Positions 1 to 7,500 of a DNA stretch of 21,026 bases are shown here, piece after piece. Position numbers and translations under genes: made by a program. The DNA comes from Acidimicrobiales bacterium. GTDB lineage: Bacteria > Actinomycetota > Acidimicrobiia > Acidimicrobiales > RAAP-2. Location of the stretch: NCBI GenBank assembly GCA_017882985.1, contig JADGOK010000001.1:1-21026 (forward strand), in the 5' to 3' direction. Under the pieces are notes generated by a model, which did not search any database, had not been told where the DNA came from, and saw only the letters and a program-made list of their open reading frames with translations. Every line of letters begins with the position of its first letter. The stretch's first letter is position 1.

Positions 1-9
1 TGCTAGGGT
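1..9 (+). promoter_or_regulatory. Possible extended -10 element before the dksA-like gene
   Basis: TGCTAGGGT fits the extended -10 pattern TGnTAnnnT. It would give a leader of roughly 30 nt that contains the AAGGAG ribosome site at 37-42. The -35 region lies outside the window, so this is a weak call. Confidence 0.25.
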
Positions 10-48
10 GCGACGCGCACTCGTTCGCGGTTTCTCAAGGAGCCTCTA

Positions 49-1050
49 ATGCCCCCCACCACCAAATCAACCAAGAAGGCGCCCGCCAAGAAGGCGCCCG
101 GGAAGAGAACGGTCACGAAAAAGGCGCTGGCGAGAAAAGTTCCGCTGAAGAAGGCGCCCGCCAAGAAGGCGCCGGCGAAAAAGGCCGCCGCCAAGAAGGC
201 GCCCGCCAGGAGATCTCCCGCCAAGAAAGCGCAGAGCAAGCAGGCGAGCGCCAAGAAGGCGCTCGTCCTCACGGCTGCGCAGCGTGCGGTCGCGGCGAAA
301 AAGGCCGCCGCCGCAAAGGCCAAGGCGGTCGCTGCCGCCAAGGTCCTGAAAGAGCGCGAAGCCAAGGCCAAGGCCGACGTCAAGGCGAAGGCCGCCGCCG
401 CAAAGGCCAAGGCGGTCGCCGCCGCCAAAGCCCTGAAGGAGCGCGAAGCCAAGGCCAAGGCCGCGGCGAAGGAACACGAGCACCAGCGAAAGGCGCGCGA
501 GAAGGCCGCCGCCGAGGCGAAGAAGCAGCGAGAGATCGACGCCAAGCGCAAGGCCATCGAGGCGGAGAAGCTCCGAAAACTGCGCGAGATAGAACGACGC
601 AATCAAGAAGAACTCAAGCGCCAGCAGCGTCGCGAAGCCGAAGAGCGTCGCCGACTCGAGGCGCTCGAGCGAAAGATGCACTCCAAGCCCTACGGCAACG
701 ATCTCGAGTTCCTCGAGGAGTTGCGGGTCCTGCTGTTAGCGACGCGCGCCGCCACCGACAAGCAGATTGCGATCAGCGAGTCCGAAGCGAACGAGATGCT
801 GGTCGACCGCGAGCGCCTCGAGTACGACGACGAGGACGGCAGCAGTGTCGCGTCGGACATCCAGCGCGACCAGCTGAAGGACTTCGCCGCGGCGTTGCGA
901 CTGAAGGTGGACGAGATTGACGTGGCGCTGTCGCGCATCGACGACGGTAGTTACGGCCGTTGCGACGAGTGCTACGAGCCGATCTCCAAGGCCCGGCTCC
1001 TGGCGCAGCTGCCGGTCTTTACGTGTGTCTCGTGCCGAGCCAGCGTCTAG
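49..1050 (+). CDS. DksA/TraR-type zinc-finger protein with long Lys/Ala-rich N-terminal tail
   Basis: Protein of 333 aa. The C-terminal third carries the DksA/TraR signature: a helical region from about residue 222 followed by a four-cysteine zinc finger, C305-x2-C308-x17-C326-x2-C329. DksA-family proteins bind the RNA polymerase secondary channel. The first ~220 residues are very different: [12 protein letters not shown] repeats (about 1-75), like histone H1 or the tail of mycobacterial HupB, then an Ala/Lys/Glu-rich, probably helical segment (about 76-220) containing a tandem duplication. Such a tail is expected to bind nucleic acid or stay near the nucleoid; that is inference. ATG 49 has a good ribosome site (AAGGAG, 37-42). 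The gene overlaps lspA, and I recall the order dksA-like, lspA, rluD from other Actinobacteria. It ends in CTAG. The family call is firm; the exact role is not. Confidence 0.85.
   Translation: MPPTTKSTKKAPAKKAPGKRTVTKKALARKVPLKKAPAKKAPAKKAAAKKAPARRSPAKKAQSKQASAKKALVLTAAQRAVAAKKAAAAKAKAVAAAKVLKEREAKAKADVKAKAAAAKAKAVAAAKALKEREAKAKAAAKEHEHQRKAREKAAAEAKKQREIDAKRKAIEAEKLRKLREIERRNQEELKRQQRREAEERRRLEALERKMHSKPYGNDLEFLEELRVLLLATRAATDKQIAISESEANEMLVDRERLEYDDEDGSSVASDIQRDQLKDFAAALRLKVDEIDVALSRIDDGSYGRCDECYEPISKARLLAQLPVFTCVSCRASV
304..477 (+). repeat. 87-bp tandem direct repeat inside the DksA-like gene
   Basis: Two adjacent copies, 304-390 and 391-477, both beginning GCCGCCGCCGCAAAGGCCAA. The period of 87 nt is 29 codons, so the duplication is in frame and encodes residues about 86-114 and 115-143, sharing [13 protein letters not shown] and [10 protein letters not shown]. 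The copies differ at a few positions, so it is not a very recent event. Confidence 0.85.
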
Positions 1051-1505
1051 CCCTGCGCGTCAACACCACCGTCGTGGTGGTGGCCCTCGTTGTCACCGCC
1101 CTCGACGCCGTCACCAAGGCGTGGGCCCGTCACGCGCTGGCGGACCACGCGGTGCACGCCGCGGGCGCCATTTGGCTGCGGCTCCAGTACAACTCGGGCG
1201 TCTCGTTCTCCTTTCACGAGTCCGGTCCGCTGCTCACGACGGTCGTCACGGTGCTCATCGCGCTCGCGGTGCTCGCCCTGGGGCTGCGCGCGCGACCGGG
1301 CGTCGCGGCGGTGGGATTCGGCCTCTTGATCGGCGGGGGACTCGCGAACGCGATCGACCGTCTCGCGGCGAATCCCCATCGAGTGACCGACTACGTCGCG
1401 CTCGGCAATTTTCCGGTCTTCAATCTGGCCGACGCCGCGATCACCGCCGGCTTCATTGTCTTGATGGTCGCCGTATTGCGCGGTGAGAAGCTGTTGACCA
1501 CGTGA
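1032..1505 (+). CDS. lspA: Lipoprotein signal peptidase (signal peptidase II)
   Basis: Membrane aspartyl protease that removes the signal peptide from diacylglyceryl-modified prolipoproteins. With a GTG start at 1032 it has 157 aa, close to the usual ~160. Visible family blocks: LDAVTK at the end of the first membrane helix (D25), YNSGVSFSF (N54), [10 protein letters not shown] with catalytic D109, and VFNLADAAI with catalytic D134. Hydrophobic helices lie at about 12-28, 67-86, 91-105 and 135-149. The start is uncertain: GTG 1023 and CTG 1053 are also possible, and an ATG at 960 would add residues encoded inside the upstream zinc finger that do not look like LspA. No strong ribosome site is seen, so coupling to the upstream gene, which it overlaps by about 19 nt, is likely. 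Its stop overlaps the rluD start as GTGA. Confidence 0.92.
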   Translation: MPSQRLALRVNTTVVVVALVVTALDAVTKAWARHALADHAVHAAGAIWLRLQYNSGVSFSFHESGPLLTTVVTVLIALAVLALGLRARPGVAAVGFGLLIGGGLANAIDRLAANPHRVTDYVALGNFPVFNLADAAITAGFIVLMVAVLRGEKLLTT

Positions 1506-2476
1506 GCGACGAGACGACGAACGATCCGTTCGACGGCGAGGTGCTCGATCTCGTCGTTCCTCATTCGCTGCACGAGATCCGCGTGGACCGCGTGCTCTCC
1601 ATGCTGACGGGTCTCTCGCGCTCCGAGACGAGTGCGATCCTGTCCAGTGGCGGCGTCACCGTTAACGACAAAGTGGTCGTCAAATCGTCAACGACGCTCG
1701 ACGAGGGCCAGCACCTCGTGGCGGTCCTGCCCGTGCCCGACAGTGGCGTCGTCGAACCCGACCCCACGGTTGAGATCGACGTCGTGTTCGACGACCCCGA
1801 TTTTGCGGTGGTGAACAAGGCACCCGGTCAGGTGGTGCACCCGGGCGCCGGCCAGCGACAGGGCACGCTGGTCGCTGGTCTGCTCGCGCTCTACCCCCAG
1901 ATGCAGGAACTCAGCACCGTGGGACTGTGCGATCCGTTGCGTCCGGGCATCGTGCACCGCCTCGACAAGGGAACGTCCGGGGTCCTGGTCGTGGCGAAGA
2001 CGCCCGAGGGGTACCTCAACCTGACCAACCAACTCGCCGAACGGGTGATGGAGCGAACCTACCTCGGCATGGTCGAGGGTCACGTCGCCGAGAACCGCGG
2101 CGTGGTCGACGCGCCGATCGGGCGCTCGACGCGAACACCCACGCTCATGGCGGTGCGCGCGGACGGGCGCGCCGCGCGCACGGGCTACGAGGTGCTCGCG
2201 CGCATCGACAAGCCGCACGCGATGACGTTGCTGCGACTACAACTTGACACCGGTCGCACGCACCAGATCCGCGTGCACTTGGCGACCATTGGCCATCCGG
2301 TCGTCAACGATCCGCGCTACGGTCACCGACGCGAGAAGCGTCTCGCCGAGGATCGCTTCTTCTTGCACTCGACGACGCTCGCGTTCGCGCACCCCCGGAG
2401 TGGCGCGTGGGTCACGACGAGCGTGCCGCTACCGAACGATCTGCGGCCACTGGCCCCGAAGGACGTCGAACTCTAG
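1502..2476 (+). CDS. rluD: 23S rRNA pseudouridine synthase, RluD family
   Basis: RluA/RluD-type pseudouridine synthase of 324 aa, which isomerises specific uridines in large-subunit rRNA. An S4 RNA-binding domain lies at about residues 20-80 (RVDRVLSMLTGLSRSE). The catalytic block is GIVHRLDKGTSG with the catalytic Asp at residue 155. Further conserved blocks are NKAPGQVVHPGAG, LDTGRTHQIRVHLATIGHPV and a C-terminal FFLHS. The GTG start at 1502 overlaps the lspA stop by four bases (GTGA), so the two are probably translationally coupled. Its TAG stop lies in a CTAG shared with the convergent sigma-factor gene. RluD is the best name from length and S4 domain, but the exact target uridines cannot be told from the sequence. 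Confidence 0.9.
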   Translation: MSDETTNDPFDGEVLDLVVPHSLHEIRVDRVLSMLTGLSRSETSAILSSGGVTVNDKVVVKSSTTLDEGQHLVAVLPVPDSGVVEPDPTVEIDVVFDDPDFAVVNKAPGQVVHPGAGQRQGTLVAGLLALYPQMQELSTVGLCDPLRPGIVHRLDKGTSGVLVVAKTPEGYLNLTNQLAERVMERTYLGMVEGHVAENRGVVDAPIGRSTRTPTLMAVRADGRAARTGYEVLARIDKPHAMTLLRLQLDTGRTHQIRVHLATIGHPVVNDPRYGHRREKRLAEDRFFLHSTTLAFAHPRSGAWVTTSVPLPNDLRPLAPKDVEL

Positions 2477-3324
2477 ACGTTCTCTCGCGCGGCGATGACG
2501 GTGTTGTCACTGCGAAGGATCGACAAGGCCTCTTCTTCGGCGCGCCGAACGCGCCGAACGCCGATGTCCATCTTGGTGGCGGTTGCTTGCAGCGACAGGG
2601 GAGTCGTCCCGTTCAGTCCGAAGCGCAAGGTCAGCACCTCGCGCTGTAGGTCAGTCAACTTCTCGAGCGCCGAGTGGAGTTGGTCGTCCATCATCGTCTG
2701 TTCGATCTCGCCCACCCAGTCGCGCTGACTTGGCGCCACGAGGTCGCCCAGCGTCGTTGCGGAGTCCGAGGAGGCGGGCTGATCGAGACTTGCGGTGACG
2801 CCCGCCAAGCCCTTGAGGCCCTGGCGGACCTCTTTGGTCATGCCGGTCGCCTCGGTGAGCTCGTCGTCGGTGGGCTTGCGTCCGAAAATGGATGTCAACT
2901 CCGCCGTCGTCGCCTCGAGGCGTTGCAACTGCTCGCCGACTTCGAGGGGGATGCGAATGGTGCGACCGTGCTGTTGGACCGCGCGCTGGAGCGCCTGGCG
3001 GATCCACCACGTCGCGTACGTCGAGAACTTGAACCCGCGCTCCCAGTCGAACTTCTCCACCGCGCGCAGCAGTCCGAAGGTTCCCTCCTGGACGAGGTCG
3101 GTCATCTCGACACCACGGTCCTGGTAGCGACGCGCCCAGTGCAAGACCAGGCGAAGGTTGGCGGCGACCATTTGCTTCTTCGCCGCTTCGTCCCCGGCGG
3201 TGACGCGCTTGGCCAGTTCGACCTGCTCGTCGTAGTTCGGCATGGGGTAGCGGTCGAGGTCGCGCATCAACAGACCCAACATGTCGTTGGTGTTTACCGC
3301 TGATCGGCGGACAGTGGTGCTCAT
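2473..3324 (-). CDS. RNA polymerase sigma factor, sigma-70 family, group 2 (SigB/RpoS-like)
   Basis: With ATG at 3324 the protein has 283 aa. A minus-strand GAGGAG about five bases upstream supports this start over an in-frame one 22 codons earlier. Regions in order: 1.2 (about 13-45), 2.1-2.4 (LVQEGTFGLLRAVEKFDW, then FKFSTYATWWIRQAL at about 98-112, the -10 recognition helix), 3 (about 122-205), and 4 (from about 222, LTDLQREVLTLRFGL). It lacks the long acidic region 1.1 of the housekeeping factor, so it is an alternative group-2 sigma. The region 4.2 helix-turn-helix reads GVRRVRRAEEEAL where the family usually has xTRERIRQIExxAL, so -35 recognition may differ. Its promoter is covered by a palindrome, and an Rrf2-family gene lies just upstream on the same strand. 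The gene converges on rluD, sharing CTAG at the stops. Confidence 0.9.
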   Translation of the reverse strand: MSTTVRRSAVNTNDMLGLLMRDLDRYPMPNYDEQVELAKRVTAGDEAAKKQMVAANLRLVLHWARRYQDRGVEMTDLVQEGTFGLLRAVEKFDWERGFKFSTYATWWIRQALQRAVQQHGRTIRIPLEVGEQLQRLEATTAELTSIFGRKPTDDELTEATGMTKEVRQGLKGLAGVTASLDQPASSDSATTLGDLVAPSQRDWVGEIEQTMMDDQLHSALEKLTDLQREVLTLRFGLNGTTPLSLQATATKMDIGVRRVRRAEEEALSILRSDNTVIAARENV

Positions 3325-3396
3325 GGAATCTCCTCGTCGTTTCTTCGAATCGTCACTGCGCCGGAACTCCGGTATTTCTCCTACCGACACCTAACT

Positions 3397-3425
3397 AATT
3401 TACCATAAGGTAAATCATTGTTCAA
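3397..3425 (-). promoter_or_regulatory. Sigma-70-like promoter of the sigma-factor gene
   Basis: On the minus strand, TTGAAC (3425-3420) and TAAATT (3402-3397) are separated by exactly 17 bases. Each hexamer matches the consensus at four of six positions. Transcription would start near 3390, giving a leader of about 66 nt before ATG 3324 with its GAGGAG site. The leader includes a CCGGA-AC-TCCGG inverted repeat at 3361-3372. Confidence 0.5.
3398..3415. promoter_or_regulatory. Palindromic operator candidate over the sigma-gene promoter
   Basis: ATTTACC and GGTAAAT form a perfect 7-bp inverted repeat around four central bases. It covers the spacer and -10 of the sigma promoter, a usual place for a repressor site. 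The adjacent Rrf2-family protein is the obvious candidate binder; that link is inference. Confidence 0.5.
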
Positions 3426-3432
3426 GCCTTTA

Positions 3433-3457
3433 AATTACCCGTAAATGGCGGGTAATT
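3433..3457. promoter_or_regulatory. Second inverted repeat, just after the Rrf2 gene stop
   Basis: AATTACCC and GGGTAATT are perfect 8-bp arms around nine bases, starting two bases beyond the Rrf2 stop. They share the TTACC/GGTAA half-site with the palindrome at 3398-3415, which favours an operator. A terminator for the Rrf2 gene is less likely, because no T tract follows and the arms are AT-rich. Confidence 0.4.
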
Positions 3458-3458
3458 G

Positions 3459-3908
3459 TTACGCACTATGCGTTCGGCGCGCCGGCTGGAGGCCACGGGC
3501 CTGCAGCACCATATCCGCGAGCGTGAAGCTGGCCAGGTGTTCGCGCATGTGGTTGCCCACGTCGGCCCAGACCCCGAGCAAGACACACTGGCCCTCGTGG
3601 TCACAGGCGCCGTCCTTATGGGGTTCACCGAAATCGCCCGCGACGATCGGACCGTCGACCGCAGCGACGACCTCGGCCAGGGTGATCGATTCGGCCGGGC
3701 GTGCGAGCACGTAACCGCCGCCCACGCCCCGCTTGGAACGGACGAGTCCCACGCCCTTCAAACTCAGCAGAATCTGCTCCAAATAGGGCTGGGGCAGTCC
3801 CGTGCGCTCGGCGAGGTCGCGAACCGACGTCGGCGTCGTGAGATTGTCGCCCAAGGCCAGGCTCAGAAGTGCCCGGCTGGCGTAATCTCCTCGCGTCGAT
3901 ACCCTCAT
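3459..3908 (-). CDS. Rrf2-family transcriptional regulator with partial Fe-S ligand set
   Basis: Rrf2 proteins (IscR, NsrR, RsrR, CymR) are dimeric winged-helix regulators, many sensing redox, nitric oxide or iron-sulfur status through a cluster. This one has 149 aa, normal for the family. The N-terminal MRVSTRGDYASRALL, the helix-turn-helix (about 28-50, VRDLAERTGLPQPYLEQIL) and the wing (VRSKRGVGGGYVLARP, 56-71) are canonical. The ligand loop holds C102 and C108 followed by W114, matching the last two Cys and the Trp of the IscR pattern C-x5-C-x5-C-x5-W. The first Cys is absent (P96, with H97 next to it). D8 is present, the position used as a cluster ligand in Streptomyces NsrR. Whether it binds a cluster is open. 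No isc/suf genes are adjacent; the downstream same-strand gene is a sigma factor. Confidence 0.88.
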   Translation of the reverse strand: MRVSTRGDYASRALLSLALGDNLTTPTSVRDLAERTGLPQPYLEQILLSLKGVGLVRSKRGVGGGYVLARPAESITLAEVVAAVDGPIVAGDFGEPHKDGACDHEGQCVLLGVWADVGNHMREHLASFTLADMVLQARGLQPARRTHSA

Positions 3909-3914
3909 GGGCTC

Positions 3915-3920
3915 AGTCTA
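3915..3920 (-). promoter_or_regulatory. -10 element of the Rrf2 gene (leaderless type)
   Basis: Minus-strand TAGACT ends six bases before the ATG. No ribosome site fits, so the transcript probably starts at or next to the start codon. No clear -35 is seen. Confidence 0.45.
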
Positions 3921-3986
3921 CTTTGACCCCGGCGCGCGCCCAGGTGGGGCGCACGGACGGGTCCCTACGTCTGGCAAACTTCAAGG

Positions 3987-4475
3987 ATGGAAGAAGAAGA
4001 GAATCAGAACGTCGCCGTAGGACCCGATGAGGTCTTGCCGCCCGGCTTGAACGCCGAAGAGGCCGCCAACGACGAGGGCACGGATTTCATCAGTCAGCCG
4101 GCCAAGGTCATGCGCATTGGATCGATGGTCAAGTCGCTGCTCGACGAAGCGCGTAGCGCCCCCCTCGACGAGGCCGGACGCGCTCGACTGAAGGAGATCT
4201 ACGAGCTCTCGATCAGCGAACTCTCCGGTGCGCTGTCACCGGACCTCGGGGGTGAATTGGCGCGTATGGCCATGCCCTTTTCCGCTGACGTTCCGAGCGA
4301 GTCCGAACTCCGTATCGCCCAGGCGCAACTGGTCGGGTGGCTCGAAGGACTCTTCCACGGCATCCAGGCGTCGCTCTTCGCTCAGCAGGCCGCTGCCGCG
4401 GCGCAGCTGGAGAAGATGCGCGACCGATCGCTCAGCCCGGGCGCGAACGAACCGCGGTCGGGCACCTATCTCTAG
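3987..4475 (+). CDS. bpa: Bacterial proteasome activator Bpa (DUF2587)
   Basis: The 162-aa protein matches the family of Mycobacterium tuberculosis Rv3780 (Bpa/PafE) closely as I recall it, including FISQPAKVMRIGSMVKSLLDE (about 34-54), APLDEAGRARLKEI (58-71) and SELRIAQAQLVGWLEGLFHG (106-125). Bpa forms a dodecameric ring of four-helix bundles that docks on the 20S proteasome and opens its gate without ATP, feeding in unfolded proteins. Docking uses a C-terminal GQYL in M. tuberculosis; here the last four residues are GTYL, so the motif is kept in form. The N-terminal ~33 residues are acidic and low-complexity, expected to be disordered. The start is ATG 3987, only 78 bases from the divergent Rrf2 gene. 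The proteasome subunit genes are not in the window. The gene ends in CTAG and is followed by dnaE. Confidence 0.92.
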   Translation: MEEEENQNVAVGPDEVLPPGLNAEEAANDEGTDFISQPAKVMRIGSMVKSLLDEARSAPLDEAGRARLKEIYELSISELSGALSPDLGGELARMAMPFSADVPSESELRIAQAQLVGWLEGLFHGIQASLFAQQAAAAAQLEKMRDRSLSPGANEPRSGTYL

Positions 4476-4564
4476 GTGAAGCCGACACGGCGTCATCGGG
4501 TGGTACTAACGTTCAAATTCCATACGTGTAGTTTGCGCTTCGCGCGAAAGGGTTTGTTCAGCTA

Positions 4565-7500
4565 ATGGCTGACGGTTTCGTCCATCTCCATAATCACACC
4601 GAGTACTCGATGCTCGACGGGGCGGCCCGGGTGGAAGAGCTGGTGCTCGCCGCGAAGGCCGACGGTCAACGAGCGATCGGGATCACCGACCACGGCAATC
4701 TGTACGGCGTCATTGACTTCTACGAGGCGTGTCGGGCCCACGGCGTCACGCCCATCATCGGACTCGAGGCCTACATGGCGGCCAACTCGCGGTTCGATCG
4801 GCCCACGCGCCGCGGCAAGATCGACGACACCGGTGGCGACACCGAAGGCGGACAGAAGCTCTATCACCACCTGACCCTGCTCGCGGTCTCCAACGAGGGC
4901 TACCGCAACCTGCGCGAACTCTCGTCGATGGCCTTTCTCGAGGGGTACTACTACAAGCCACGCCTCGACTGGGAGTTGCTCGAGCGCTACAACAAGGGAC
5001 TCATCGCCACCTCGAGCTGTCTCGGCGGGGTCGTGCTCCAGGCGTTGCTGCAGGACACCTACGCCAAGGCCGTCGAGTTGGCGGGCCGTCTCCAGACCAT
5101 CTTTGGCCCCGAGAACTTCTTCGTCGAGATGCAGGACCACGGCATTCCCGAACAGGTTCGCACGAACCCCCAGTTACTCCAACTCGCCAAGGACTTGAAC
5201 GCGCCGCTCCTCGCCACCAACGACCTGCACTACGTCCATCACGCCGACGCCGAGATGCACGACGCGCTGCTGTGCATCGGCACTGGGTCGCTCGTCGCGG
5301 ACCCGAACCGTTTCCGCTTCCACAGTGACCAGCACTACCTCAAGTCCGCCGCCGAGATGCGCTACCTCTTTCGTGACCTGCCCGACGCGTGCGACAACAC
5401 GCTCGCGATCGCCGAACGTGCCGACGTCACGATCGAGTTCGACAACGACGCGTTGCCCCAGTTCCTGATACCCGACGAGTTCAAAGGCGCCACGCACAAG
5501 GAGGGGGCGAACCGTCTCCTGCGCGAACTGACCTATCAGGGAGCACGCGATCGCTACGGTGACGCGTTGAGCAGCGAGGTGCGCGAACGACTCGACTACG
5601 AATTGAGCGTCGTCGCCGACATGGGCTTTTCGGATTACTTCCTCGTCGTCTGGGACCTCATCCGCCACGCCCGTGAGAAGGGGATCCGGGTCGGACCCGG
5701 CCGAGGCTCGGCCGCGGGTTGTTGCATTGCGTACAGCCTGCGCATTGTCGACCTCGACCCCATTCGCTACGGACTCATCTTCGAGCGGTTCCTCAATCCG
5801 GGCCGCAAGCAGATGCCCGACATCGACATGGACTTCGACGAGCGATACCGCGGCGACATGATTCGTTACGCCGCCGAGCGATACGGCTCGGACCACGTGG
5901 CCCAGATCGTCACCTTCTCCACGATCAAGGCCCGCGCGGCGGTGCGTGACGCCGCGCGCGTGCTGGGCTATCCACCCCAGCTCGGGGACAAGATCGCCAA
6001 GGCAATGCCTCCGCTCGTAATGGGTCAGGACCTGCCCCTGCAGGCCTGCTTCACGCCGATGGCGGGCTACGAAGGTCGCTACGCCGAGGCGAGCGAGTTG
6101 CGCGCGCTTTACGACAGCGACCCTGAGGTGAAGCACGCCGTCGACGTCGCGAAGGGCTTCGTCGACAAGCGTCGCCAGGACGGCATTCACGCGGCAGCCG
6201 TCGTGATCACCAAGGCACCGGTCCTTGACTACGTCCCGGTCCAGCGCAAGTCTGGTCCCCACGGTTCCCTCGACGAGGCGCCCATCGTCACCCAGTACGA
6301 AGCGACGGCGATCGAGAAGCTCGGTCTCTTGAAGATGGACTTCCTCGGACTACGCAACCTTGCGATCATCGAGCGCGCCCTCGAAAACGTGCGGCGCGGC
6401 CACGGCATCGAAGTCGACATCGATCACGTTCCCCTCGACGACCCCAAGGTCTTTGACATGCTGAAGCTCGGCAACTCGATCGGGATCTTTCAACTCGAGG
6501 GCGACAAGATGCGCCAGCTCATGCGCCGACTCGCGCCGACGAGCTTCGACGACATCGCCGCGCTGGTGGCGCTCTACCGTCCGGGTCCCTTGAGCGAGAA
6601 CGTCCACAACGACTACGCCGACCGCAAGAACCATCGCCAGGACGTCAGCTTCGATCACGTCGACCTCGAAGAGATACTGGGCGAGACCTACGGACTGATG
6701 ATCTACCAGGAAGACATCATGCGCGTGGCCACCAAGATCGCCGGCTTCTCGATGGCCGAGGCCGACGACCTGCGCAAGGCCTGCTCGAAGAAGATCCGCG
6801 AGATGATCCAGGCCCAACGGGCGAAGTTCGTCGATGGCGCCGAACGCGAAGGCTACGGCCGCAAACTCGGCGAAACGATCTTCAACAAGATCGAACCGTT
6901 CGCCGACTACGCCTTCAACAAGAGCCACGCCTACGGCTACGCCTTGATCGCCTACCAGAACGCGTGGCTGAAGGCGAACTATCCGGTCGAGTACATGGCC
7001 GCGCTGCTGACGTCGTTTCGTGACGACAAGGACAAGGCGTCGGTCTACCTGAACGAAGCGCGCCAGATGGGCATCTCCGTCGGTGTACCCGACGTGAACG
7101 AGTCCTTCGCCGAGTACGCACCCAGTCGCACGCAGAAGCTGACGATCCTGTTCGGCATGGCCGCCGTGCGCAACGTGGGTGAGGCGCTCGTCGAGAAGAT
7201 CGTCAGCGAACGCGACGCGCGTGGACCGTTCACGTCGGTCTACGACTTCGTTCGCCGCGTCGATCCGGCGGTGCTCAACCGGCGTTCCATGGAGTCGCTC
7301 ATCAAGGCCGGGACCTTCGACGGACTGGGCGTCGCGCGCCTGGGGTTGCTACTCAAGATCGACGAGATCATCGACGTGACCTTGAGCCGTCGAAAGGACC
7401 TCTCGCTCGGCATCAGCACGCTGTTCGCCGCGCTCGACAGTGACGGCGAGCGCGACGACTGGGAGGGGACCGACGTCGCGATCGGCGACAACGAGTTCGA

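Noticed and set aside
304..477. CRISPR-like or satellite repeat
   Set aside because: The two copies are in frame, adjacent and lack spacers; they are part of a low-complexity coding region.
3..602. Long minus-strand open frame opposite the DksA-like tail
   Set aside because: It is the complement of the Lys/Ala repeat, giving Ala/Phe/Leu-rich low-complexity protein without a family match.
917..1486. Plus-strand frame overlapping the zinc-finger end and lspA
   Set aside because: Arg-rich shadow of lspA; no ribosome site or recognisable motif.
3433..3457. Intrinsic terminator of the Rrf2 gene
   Set aside because: The arms are half AT and no T tract follows on the minus strand; shared half-sites fit an operator better.
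5174..6262. Long open frame (362 codons) on the minus strand inside dnaE
   Set aside because: It is opposite a firmly identified polymerase domain and reads as Val/Asp/Arg-rich shadow sequence; high GC keeps such frames open.
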